From positions 1,130,208 to 1,194,207 of the forward strand of contig CM060203.1 of NCBI GenBank assembly GCA_030562195.1: a stretch of 64,000 nt of DNA, written 5' to 3'. Under the pieces are notes generated by a model. That model did not search any database, had not been told where the DNA came from, and saw only the letters and a program-made list of their open reading frames with translations. This stretch comes from Nipponacmea schrenckii. Lineage: Eukaryota > Mollusca > Gastropoda > Lottiidae. Positions 25,090-37,700 of this stretch are shown piece by piece (positions within the stretch are counted from its first letter, which is position 1; each line of letters opens with the position of its first letter). The position numbers and the translations under genes were made by a program.

Positions 25090-26160
25090 AGTTTACAGAC
25101 AAACTGGTAAAATGTACATAAATTCTAAATCTACAGTTTGATCTTAGAATGATTTCTATTATCAAATAAAACAAAACCTGAAGTTCTATCTCTTACCGGA
25201 CGTGAGAACCGAAAGTTGAGGTTTTTTTTGCTTTAACAAGTTTATTTTCAGTACGATTCCGACCGAATTTTCAGATTTGAAAACTTCAATGTATTTGTCA
25301 ACTAACAACTATAGGTTATATGCAATTCGGTTAAATCTTTTACCCACGATTTGCAGTTCAATATTCAAGGGTCATCGGCAAAAATTTCAGACCGTGATTT
25401 CTCGTTTAATATAAATGGTAAAATTTTGAAACTTTACCAGTTGATAGGCGATATGATTATGATTTTTGAAAAATTTTGAAAAACAAATTTCGACTTCCGG
25501 TTTAGACTCAAATGGCGTAATTACGTAACTTCCGGTCTATAACAGCTAGGTGAAAAGTGAAAACTGTTTTATAAATAACTTGTCAATAGTAATTGATTTG
25601 ACCTAAATAATTTAGTCCAGCTGTCATATCGGCCGCCATTTTGAATTTTCGTTACAATTCTTAAAGCCGAAATTCAAACACTATTGATAGACCGATTTCG
25701 ATGAAATTTATCACATAGATACATTGGATCATTATCTACCTTTTCTAGGAGGCCGATTTTTAAATTTCGCATTTTTTTCGAATTATTCCAATTTTGATTT
25801 TTTCAAAACTAGGTCACTTTAACGGCTACAGAAGGTGTGACCCACTTAATCTATGACCTTGAAAAGTAAGTCAAATAATATTCAATATATTGTCTACGAG
25901 TAGGTATTTTTTTATTTGGCTTACTTAAAAAATTCATAGAGATAAGTGTACCTAAATACAGCAAAAATTGATAATTTTCATATTTTCTCCATTTTTAACC
26001 GTTACGGAAGGTATGACCTAATTATTTTATGAGTTTGAAAACTAGGTCAAATGATATTCAATATACTGTCTAGATGAAGGTCATTGCAAATTTAGCCTAC
26101 ATAATATTTTAAGGCTCTCGAAATACGTTCATAATTGTAAGCAATTCTAGTTTAGTTTTT
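25090..26160 (+). repeat. dispersed repeat R1, array 1 copy b
   Basis: Direct tandem copy of the preceding unit, with substitutions throughout and the same landmarks. It ends at TAAGCAATTCTAGTT. It belongs to the same family as the three reversed copies inside the cadherin gene at 47.5-50.8 kb. Confidence 0.9.
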
Positions 26161-28676
26161 ATAATTTGTGCTGATTGTAATTAATAAATTTGTTCCCACA
26201 CTCATCTACTCTTATAATGTGAAGTGAGATTAAATTTACTTGTTTTGCTTTGATTCAGATGCTTGGTAGTAAGCAAGTGTTCTAGAAGGACCTACAAATG
26301 TTTATTCGGCCTCAACATTATCCTCCAAGTAAACTCGTTACCAGATTCCAAGAGGACATGGGAAGTATTGTTCCATTTGAAGGTCAACAAACACCACTGA
26401 AACTTACAAAATGAAAAATGTAACTGCATGTGGCCATTCATCACCAACAAGAGTTTCATAATATTTGCGTCAAAGACAATATTGATGGGTAATGTTCTAT
26501 GTAATCATTTTCGTATTTTCAATAAAGTTCTTTATAAGATCGCTTACAATTCACGTAATATAAAAACATATACAAATCTTGGAATTATTGTTTCATAATG
26601 CGAGCCGCCATTTCAGTACCTTGTTTCAGAATTATGCAGTAGTATAATACTACTCGCCCTTAAAGATAGTTCAAACTTTTATTTTGTAGGTACAATACTT
26701 AAAGGTAGGGGCTTACCGGGCTTAATGCATGTGTATTTCTACTATCTCTGAAGACAATTTACATATATTCAAGAAACAAATTAATCCCCAATAATGGCGA
26801 ACCTGTCCCCATAAAGTAAGACGAAGATAAATCTATAGCACACAAGAAACATATTATCTATTAACCAAGCCTGTCAGATCGTATCTTAAAATATTTAGTC
26901 ATTGTGAACTTTGTCGATTGATACAAGAGAAAAACAAACCACTCAACAATGTCGCAGCTAGAGGCACCTTTCCAAAGGCAAGCCATTCAACATGTTATTA
27001 GTGAATGTATATTTAGTGTTCAATAAATCAATTCCATTATAAAAACAAAAGTTCATTACTTTTAATTTCTGATTTTGCTAAAAAAAAAGTGGACGTGATA
27101 ACAGGTCAGCTTTTGCTACTATGATGTTGGTGACATCTTTCTTCATTTTTCTATAGGATGTCTTATATTTGTTTTGTGTTTCAGTGATTGAATCATGTAA
27201 ATTTACTTCCTTCAACCGCAAGTGTAGAACTCTTACTACTATATTTCCAAGATATAATGGTGGGTCAATGCTAGCGTGTCAAAATCCGCTATCTGAATGG
27301 AGACAATCAGTTTTACCTGGTTGTGTGCCACTTTCTTTATATTTCACAAATCTGTTGTATAGGTTACTTAACAACCTCTAAAGAAAATATCAGCAAGTAA
27401 CAATCATTGTAATTTAATATCTTCCTGTTCACTTTTATTGTCACAGCTTATATTGTACCAATGACTAAATATTATATCTTTTTATTATATGTAGTGATTG
27501 TTCGGTTGTAAAAACTTTTGTTACAACTCTGTCACACATTTTTTTCTTTCTCAGCCGAAAACTGGCTATATGTATTGCTCTCGGACTGTTTTTACATTGA
27601 ATTCGCATATCAGTAATCCTAGGTATAAAACCCGTCATCAACTGGTCAACCGGGACTTAAATATGCATAAAGAGTTAGAAAGTCCGGCATTAACTTGGTT
27701 ATATGATTTTTAAAACGGACAAACAGTACTATTATTAGAATTTTGTTGCAAAAAATATATTTCACAACATTAACATCATCGTATATTTACAATACAAAGT
27801 TAAGGTAGCATTACAATAGCTGATCAGTTTGAGCCACCTCTTGACGGTATAAAATGTCATTTTTTTATTGTTGGTATTTGAATTTGAAGCTTTGTTTAGT
27901 AGAGAAAATATTTTGTCAAAAAAAAAATAATGTGGTTTACAAATAAAAATTCGGAATCGTTTTTGAAATGAGATTTAGCTGGATAACCAAAGTGAATATG
28001 TTTTGGACCGAGATTTATATGAATGTTTTTGTTATCAAAATTTTTAGCTATGTCTCTTTTCGGTTCAAAGTTTATAGCTTCAAGCCAATAATTGGCCTAT
28101 GGCTTTATGATTGGGTGTATGTTATTCTGTTTCGAATGCTACACTTGTATTTATAGCCCAGTGTTTCTTTAGTCAATGCCAAATAGACATTTCTTTACTA
28201 CTTATTACATATCCTTTTTGAAAGCCCCCCTTTGAAATCGATAATATAACTATCCTATTGACATAGATTGTAAAACGGTTTTACTACGATACTTCTTCGA
28301 CCGATTCATTTTATGCAATGGTTAACCAGGAGTAATGTAAATATAAATTTTATATGTGAACACAAGAAGACAAATTACTAAAGGTATGAACTTTTCATCA
28401 TTTAATGTCCAATTATAAGCCGAACAGCTATTCGGGAGATTCTCAATTTTTAAATTCATAATAATATTGATCTCAAGTAATGCGATAGATGATGTTTTGT
28501 TAATTAAGCAACTTTCTGAATTTCTTAATTAAAGAGATATAATATAAAATAAATGGAAATTTAAAACTAAACAATGTATATAGAAAATTTTATAAAATTA
28601 GGACATTTTGCTTAGCGAGTTTGTGTTCGACTTTTCCAGAGTGATAGTGAAATAAATAGTTCTGGTACTGAAATAA
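26161..28676. other. noncoding stretch upstream of the cadherin gene
   Basis: No gene recognised. An acceptor-like TTTGATTCAG at about 26,253-26,262 is followed by an open stretch (RPQHYPPSKLVTRF at about 26,305) with a stop near 26,412 and AATAAA at 26,520. It could be a last exon of an unknown transcript, but nothing upstream supports it. The cadherin promoter should lie in the last part of this region; no confident TATA box or other element can be named. Confidence 0.4.
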
Positions 28677-28773
28677 ATGAAAGCAGTACACTACAGAATC
28701 ATTGAAACTTTTTTGATGGAGATTAAAGTCCTTTTTCTGTTTTCTGTGATTTTGATGGTATTTACTTCAGGGG
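28677..28773 (+). CDS. cadherin exon 1, signal peptide
   Basis: ATG at 28,677 (MKAVHYRIIETF) with a second in-frame ATG at 28,716 that gives a cleaner signal peptide (MEIKVLFLFSVILMVFTSG). The donor G|GTAAAG leaves phase 1, which matches exon 2. No long open frame elsewhere competes. Which ATG is used cannot be decided from sequence alone. Confidence 0.75.
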
Positions 28774-31700
28774 GTAAAGTATATACTACATGTATATTTA
28801 TGTCCAATAAAGAAATATTCTAGGATTATTTCAACCGATTAACACCTCAACCAAGAACACTGAATTGTTCAAATAGACGACTGAAATAAACCACTGATTT
28901 ATATAAAACACTTTCTTTTATTCTTAGGTGCATGAAACGAAATGAAATGAATGGAGTTTTACGTCCTACTTTTCTGCACCTTCTTGACTAATGAAGACGG
29001 GCAACACCATACAGTGTGCTATGAGGGAAATCTTTGCCAGGACAGTGGCATTAGCCTGCTCGTTTTCGATTTCCAACTGTCGAGGGATCTTTAACGTGCA
29101 CAGCCTGTAGCACACGGGGCCTAGGTTTATTGTCCCATCCGAACTTTCCGACGCTTTTCCATGTCAGTCCCTCCGACCTGCATCACTGACAAGAGGAAAC
29201 CGGGCTGAAAATCCGAAGGTTAATCTCGACCTTTGCCGGGATTGAAACGGGGACCTTCAGGTTACCGGACAAGTGTCTAACCCTCTGAGTCACCACAGTA
29301 TTCTTAGGTGTAAAGAGGGCCATGGGTGATATGAGCACACCAGGTTCGGAGCCAGAGCACATACTATTTTTATCACAGTAATATCTATTATAATTGATTA
29401 TCAGCCAATGGTGAATCATAATCAAATAACTATCGAAATTTTACCTTTAACCATTACTTATAAATACTCTAAAAATTTAAGATCATACAAATGGCAAAAT
29501 TCAACAAAGGTTCACGACATTACTGAAATTATGTAACCACAATAATTCTTATTCTACATAATATGTTTATCATCCAGGACATGGTAAGTTTTTGTGCACA
29601 AAATATGCCGCCGTAGTGACCGTACCTGAAAATAAACCAATTGATACTGTATTATTTACACCATCGTGTTTGGACACCGGTGGTGGAATTTTAACTTATA
29701 CTGTTATACGTGGTAAACCAATAGCAAAAAAGTTTGTTAAGAAAAAATTTAAGATGGATGCGAATGGAACTGTGAGAATCAAAGCTTTATTAAATGCAGA
29801 TTTTATATACAAATATCTTGTAAGTTTTCCTTTTTTTTTGTTTTGTTGTTCACAGGCACATAAGATTTTTTTCAATCCTTACTTAAATTATTACATGTTT
29901 TTAATTTTTTTTTTACCAAACACAAAGTCTACCCACACTCGGAACCCAGTCTATTAAAATATAGACCTAATCTTCTGTTGTGGTATTGACCCAGATTATT
30001 CTAGAACTTTAAAGATTATCTTGATTGTTCTAGAAGTATACGTTTTTATATAAATCGACTAGTAGCTAATGCCTATGGGGATTCATTTGAGGGGCTTACT
30101 TACTGTATGTATGACTTTTAATATATTGTGCATTCATTATTGGATTAAATAAATCTACAGTGTTTTGATCTGTGTGTCTCTATTCTACGAGTTTCGAGAA
30201 AGAAATACAACACTTTCGTTCGTATTTTATTAGTTACGTTTCGAATATTTTTATTAACAATTGGCTTTGTACGTAACCACTACCTACGAAACGAAACTAA
30301 TAAAATACGAACGAAGGTTAGGTCCATTGACATAGAAAGAATAGACTGGCTATTGGCCGATTCGCTTTGGATAATTTGACGCCATCTTAGAAATTGTAAC
30401 ATGTCACGTGACCCCATTCGCTTGTATTGTAAACACCGTTAATCTACGCACAGTTTATGTCTATCAAGTTGCGGTTTAGCCTAATATTCACGTAAATGAT
30501 CAAATAAACAACTTTTCAACTGTCAGTTCTGACTGTCCAGTCCAGTCTTATATATTATATGGGTGTGGATTTGTTCCAAAATATGGGGGGAGGGGGCGAC
30601 ATAATCTTCCAAGAAAAACACGATTTAATTCAGAAGAAAGCCAAATATTCTATAATTGCTACTTACGTTACTTCACAGCAAAATAAAGCCCCGAATCTAC
30701 ATCTATTTCAATCTTAAGCTTTCTTCCCTTGTTTGTTTTCTCAAAATAGGGTAGGGTGGGGCAAAACGCACCCCTTAAGGGGAAAATGGCGTCACAACTT
30801 AATGAATAGGGAAGAGTATGTGAAAATTGGAATGCAAATAGATGTTACCTCACTACATCTTCATGTAATACTAAATATTAGATTTTGACTTAATTGAGAC
30901 TGCAATCACACTCCAAAATATTTTTCCAAAGTGGGCGTTTTACCTTACCCCTGAGGCAAAATGCCCACTTGCGTAGGGCAATACGCCATGGGCGCCTTGC
31001 CCAAAATCTTTGAAAAGTAGCAATCCAACAATAATTTTTTCAAACATTTGTAATTCCATCAATTTAACAAAAGATACAAGTCTAGGCCTACAACTATAGC
31101 CTATTAATCCGATACGTCACTTTCACAATTTGGACAAAGGAAGAAAACCGATCCCGAAGTGCAAGCTTCATGGGCCCACTTTTGACATTGACTACATTGT
31201 AACCACGTTTCTCTAGATTTCGAATTCGCAAATGGCTCACCGCATATGATGCGTGGCCACATTTAATCATCACTGTCAGACACGGAGCAATTTCGTCGTT
31301 TTTTACAAGACTTTGATAAACCTTCACCCTTAGCAGAATTTGTCTTTGACGAACCTTTAGGCTTTGTTTTTTTTCAATTTTTCTTCAACTAATGTTTTGT
31401 ACGGAAAATTGTTATAATAGTTGAGCATTCAGTTTTTCGTGACCTCTTCCATTTTTCGTTAAGTTTCGGCAAAGTAGAAATGGATAAAATTTTATCGGAA
31501 GTGGTAGGATTAGATGATGATGGTTGGTTGACTGAATTAGCAGCTTGATTGAAAGTTAATTGAGTGGGCTTGGGATGTAATTTAAATTCATGCGTTGTTG
31601 TTGTTGTTGTTGTGATCATTCACTTCTAGGACAGCGTTCGTGTGGGCGTGTGGGCAATATTCGTTACATCTTCACCATTGTTCTTGTCTGTAGGACTATC

Positions 31701-34700
31701 AGCGGGTCGCTCCTTGTTATCAGAATTTGGTGTTTCTTGTTCATCGGTTACATTGGCTGCTGCAAAGTCATCATCTGAAAATATATCCCTATTGCATGGC
31801 CATAATCCACAAGTTACAAACCCTCGAACGGCCTTTTCTGCGGTTGCATTAAGTAAAAATCCTTTGGCAAATATCTAAGTCATTTCGTAAAAAGATATTC
31901 TTTTCCCCGGATTCGATGACATCCAACTATAAGCTTGCCTGTTGTAAGCCTCTTTAAGAGGTTTCAAAAACGTTCTTTCTAAAGGCTGTAGTTTGTGGGT
32001 CGTATCTGGTGGTAAGGTGATGAGATGTATACTATTGTCCCTAGCATAAATAATTGCCTCAAGTGTTTTATGGCTGTGATGCTCATCCATAATAATGATG
32101 CTCTTATTTTCTTCGGATGTTTTTGTAAAATTTACAAGTGCTCCAACCATTTTACGAAGAGGTGTGAGTCTGTCCACCCAGATGGACTTGCATATCCAAC
32201 AGACTGTGGTGGAGATCCTCGCATTAACATTAGAAGCATTCTTACCCTTGGGAAAATAAACATGGGCGGCATATTCGTGTGGAAAGCTTGTGGGTTGGTG
32301 ATATTTGAATGGATATGAAATCGTTTTTGATGAATATTCTCATGGAGTATCAAATAAGTAACCATTCATGATCACTATTGTGCATGAATTCCGACATTGT
32401 GAGCATATTACATGTTTTTTTCTCATCCCTCTCGTCCAATAATCAACCCCCAATTATGTCTCAAAGGTCAGAATGCAACAGATTGAATGTAGATTTTCAA
32501 AATTTCCTGGGGGAGGACCTCCCGCCCCCTACAGCGGGATCGCGCCTTCAGCGCTTCTCGTAGTCGGGCTTGGCCCGACACGGCACCGCGTTTAGAAGAA
32601 TTCTGGTACACATCTCTCCCGCACCCCAGTTTCAAAACCTCCCGTACGCCTATGGTAGTTACTCAGTAATTAGTAACATCTGTTGCAACTGTATATTAAA
32701 TATCAGTAGTAGCTTTAATATGACTTGATGATGCAAATTCAGTTTTCGATAATCAATTTAAACCATTTTACTCAGCCTTTATGTTAATATTTTAAAAATT
32801 TATCGACAATTATGCAATTATCTCTTATGCAAGGTGACTCATTACAATTTTGTTCATCCATTTATTAATCTATCATAATCTAAAATTTCATTTAATTCCT
32901 TTCATTTGTTTTGAAAAAACAGACATCCAGACGGAAGCCCTTTCTCTGAATTATTGGCCTTTGAATAAAATAGTCTTGTTGGAATTGGTGTTGCCTCAGA
33001 TGATAAAATACCCGCACTAGTTCTTTAAATAAACAAAAAAATGTGACTGTTTATGGCATCTTGGCATTCTTTCATATGTACAGCTTCTTTTTGAAAGACA
33101 TGGGCTGAAACATCCATAACGACACTCAGAAATTCTGAGAAGATTAAGGTGTCTGTCAACAGACTGAATGTTCGACAATCGGCGTAGGTGTTTTTCCGCT
33201 GACATTATGACAGTAATGCAGGACCTTGAAGGCATAAGAAGGCCCCCTTCTGTTGCAATAAAAGCAGCGTATAGCACCCACTAAATTCTGCAGATGGTGT
33301 GTTAGTCACTAAGGATGCTTGGCACGATGTACACAAAAGAGTCCGGAACCGTTTGCGCACCACCCGGCCAGCAATGTATACTACAGCATTCTCAACTAAG
33401 GAATCCAATCTGTTGGTACTGTATGAGTGATCCAGAATAGCCAACTCTTCTGCACAAAATGGATTTAACGGTGACATGTGGACAGTATGTCGAGGTGTCC
33501 AGCTGAATAACACCTGTGGCCCCAAGAGGACGACAATCGCCACTGGAAGATACCTGGAAAATATATACATTGTTTAATTGATTGAGCTCTTTTACGTCCA
33601 ATTTTATGCACTATTAAGGTCAACGCCATGTGTCTTGCAAAAATATCACTCATTTCATACTGAGTCAATATGAAATGAGTGAAATTTTTGCAAGACAGCA
33701 AAAGAATTATTCTACTATTTTCCAAATTTTCAACTGTCTAGGGATCTTTAAAGTGCACTCTGAAAATGTTTTTTTTTGTCTCATCTGAAAGACTATAGCA
33801 TTTTCTTTGCCAGACCCTCCGACCTGAATATTAAGTCTAATTGACCTTTTTGCAAAGACCTAGCGTGTTAATTAGGTAAAATAAGTATCTATGGTACCTC
33901 CAAAAGCCTCTAATTGCAGACGGAGCTCAGCCATAAGGTTCAATTCTTCAAGCTGTTCTACATACTGAGAAGAATAATCCTTAGCATAAGCTTCCCTTTT
34001 CTCTGCATTCGTTTCTTCCTGGCTACAGACAACTGCTCTTCCTTGTATTGGAGAATTCTTTTTAACTTTCCAGGAGAATCTGAGGATGTGTAGGAGTGTT
34101 CCTGCAATAAATATGTTTTATGTTAAATTCAGATTTTAACACGTTACGGATGCCAATAATATTCATGATATTGGATACCTAAGGTTGTAAAACTGCATTT
34201 AAAGACACAGATGAGTAAAAATCATATTTGCCATTGATACAGGATGCATACAAATGATACACCTAACACATAGAGGTTGATAATTGACATTGTCACATAC
34301 ATACCTTGATTATTAAATGTTGAGGATCATCAAAGGCAACTGGTAAAGGTACCAGTGCAGCTTGAGATGTAGCTGTGTGCCTTACAGATGTAGGTTTTTT
34401 CTGCAACATACAACAATTTTGTTGGAAATTAATAAGGTATATATTTCATTCAAAGTGGGTATTTCCATGAAAGAATTTTGAGTACACAGAAAAATTCGGG
34501 CTTAATGTATGTATAAGGGCATGATTAGGGTTAAAATTAGAATTGGAGTAGGGTTGGGATCGGTTAGGTTTAGGATAATATTAGGGCTGTAGGATGTCTG
34601 AGTTTAGGAAATCTGTGTATCAATAATGGCAGAAAATTTTAAAAGAATAATTAGGCGCTTATAAATGAAAATGTGATGGCAAAGTAACCAAGTTCGGCAC

Positions 34701-37700
34701 GGCTCCACTTCGCAGGCGGACAATTTGGCCAGTTCGGTCAATCTGCTTCCCACTGAAGTGCACACTGCACACAAGGGAGTTGTAAGTGGGGCTTGTGTCA
34801 GTCCTCCGACATTCCCTGATCCACAATCTATGCCTCTCAGGTGACTTGTCTCTTCTTGGAAATCTTCAAAATTAAAGCATAGTAGGCCTAGGTCTATATA
34901 ACTAATAACTTGGATTAGGTAGTGACAGTGTTGAATAGGAAATAAAAGCAAATAGCTAGATAACGCAAAGGCAGTCATGGACATAATAATAATAATAACT
35001 AGAACTGTGAACAGTTCCGAGAGTGGCAAACAAAAAATATACACGAAGTTTTATTATGTAATATTGTTACACCACAGTTAATTGCATACTAATGAGAAAG
35101 TTTTTAAGGTTCCATCATAAGAATATTTAAGGTCAGAATTGTCAATAATATTTATTTTTGTGAATAAAACAAGAGGTTGAAATGTATCTACTAGATCTAA
35201 CATGGATAGATGTTGTTAGGTTAAAATAAAAACTACATAATCAGATATCAACTTGTTCATTGTTGTATAACCCATTTAATATTTAGAAATTGCAATTTCT
35301 GTTTACAAAATATTTTTTAAATTAGAAAATCAAAATTCTGTTCCCAACAAGTTTTAGATAAAGTAACAAGGTTTCGAAAAACACCAAAATCGGACAAATC
35401 GGATAAAAATTAGCGGACTTATTAATATTTTGCTGAATGTTACCGTTCTGTGATGACACATAAAGTATCACTTCCGGTTTGGATATTTTATTCTAAAAGG
35501 GTTTTAATTATGCCTGATAGTATATATGTATAGCTTTTGTACTGATTTCTTACATACACCGGAAGCTGGGTGACCCAACGCGGTTCTAAAAAAAACGGAA
35601 GTTGTCACGCAAGAACCGGAAGTGGTAGACATTTTTTTATGATGCGGTTTTATTCCTATAGGCGACTTCTCTATATTCTGTAATTTTCAAAGCGATCGGA
35701 TAATTAGCACCAAAGTTATGCAATTATGCATAGTATTATCATGCAATAACTAACTACTGATGCGTAAAAATTATAGTTTTATATATTCATTTTCTATTCC
35801 AGTACGTATCTTATCGTATTTTACCAAATTTCTATACCATTTTCGAGTTGGGCTAGGGAGCTTCCCGAAAAAAAAAAGTCTATTGAAAACAAAGAGTGGC
35901 AAATTTCTAATTTGCCACTCAATAATAATACTAATAGTAATAATAGCTAGACTAGACTAATCTATTCTTCATTCAATTCAATGCAATAAGGCTAGTATAG
36001 ACTAATAATTACGTATTTCGACTTTGGCGAAAACGTATTGTAATCGTTCGGATTATTTACGTATTTCGACTTTGGCGAAAACGTATTGTAATTGTTCGGA
36101 TTATTTTATTGCAGTGCGTTCATCGAAATCACTTCCGGTTTTGAAGTTATTCGCTTTTAAAATTTAAAAATCAATTTCCTGAATTGTCAAGATATTTCAA
36201 AAATTCTTTTTGCAATATGCTAGAAATAGTCATAAAAAAAAACGAAGATGAAAAATCCGGACCGGAAGCAAACAATAAGCCGCCATATTGAAATGCCAAA
36301 CTTTTATAACATTTGAAATTCAAATTCAGGGGATAAAGCGATTTTCTTTATTTTTTCTTATCTAATGACTAGAGTCGATTGCGCAATCATATTTGGGAGC
36401 CGATATTTGAATTTTGATTTTCCTTTATTTTCATTTTAATCTTTTTGGTAATGACCAAAACTTTAAAGGCCAATATTTTGTGACCTTGACCTTAAGTGAC
36501 CTTGTGACCTGAACACGATTTATTCCCCTTGATGATATCTATCCACTGATATATTCATTTGTGATGTCCGATGATTTCTTCCGGTTTTATAGCCGATTAA
36601 AATTTGTAATTTTTATTTTTAAAGAGCTGTGTCACGTGAACTAATTTATAATTAACAAAAATTCATATTGGATCTTTTTACAGTTTATCTGCTCTTTGTA
36701 ATGATATATAAAACCACATATTTCAACCAAAAATGCGTTTTTTAGTATTTGAAAATTATGTATTTTCTTCTCTACTAACTGTGCGTAATTTTTTTTAAAT
36801 CGAAATGGGGCCTCTGGAGATGCTCCGATTCGTGTAATTTTGATGCCTATAGACTGTAATATCGATTGCTGAATTATATTTGGATACCGATTTTTGGATT
36901 TTGATTTTGATATTTACCTGATAGTAATATTTAAAAACTTTGAATGGTCGTATATTGTAACCTTGACCTTTGGTGACCTTGTGAGCTGCACAAATGTGAT
37001 AGCTCTCGAAAAGATCTATCCATTGATATATTATTTTTTGATGTACGATGTATACTTTCCGTTTTATCACCATTTGAAAATTGCGAATTTCATCGTTAAA
37101 AACTGTTTGTTGAATTATGCATTTGGGCGATCTACATGACACGAGTTTCAGCGAACCAATTATGCTTTAAAATAAAACGACTTATACTCTGTTAAATAAT
37201 GTTAGTGTTCTACAGATACTTTGTTGGGTAGTTTTAAAGCGTATATCAAAACTGAATAATTTTGTATCTTTTATTAAAGAGTTAAAATATTACATAATCA
37301 AAGTAATCTGTTTCTGGCAGACAAGTCATAAACAATTATAACTCAAATCACCCTTTAACCGTCTTTTCACACCTCCTGTCAATCAATTTAAATTCTTTTA
37401 TTATTCTATTTCACGGGGAATTTTAAAAACAAATAACAACTTTTGTCAAAGTATTTGAATTTTGATATTTAACCATCCATGTCACATATCGTTAGAAAAA
37501 GAGAAAAGAGGCACCTTTGAGTCTGATATAAATTATTAGCAATCTTGCTATAAATCTGGCTTTGTGTTGTCTGCGACCGATGCAAAATACCATCCCAGTT
37601 TAAATTTGAAAAAAAGATTGGACAACATAATGGAAATATGATATCAAAACACAAATAAAGCGCTATAAAAAGAAATAAAGAAAGCTGTGAATTGAGGAAA

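Noticed and set aside
26253..26530. Possible last exon (acceptor, short open frame, AATAAA).
   Set aside because: Only about 40 codons with no recognised motif and no upstream partner exon; kept as a remark in the intergenic entry.
28931..29298. Functional tRNA gene on the minus strand.
   Set aside because: Only a tRNA-like head with weak boxes, part of a longer SINE with target duplications and tail.
31590..31878. Plus-strand open frames opposite the pogo-like remnant.
   Set aside because: Cys-rich start comes from a GTT repeat; they lie antisense to recognisable transposase sequence.
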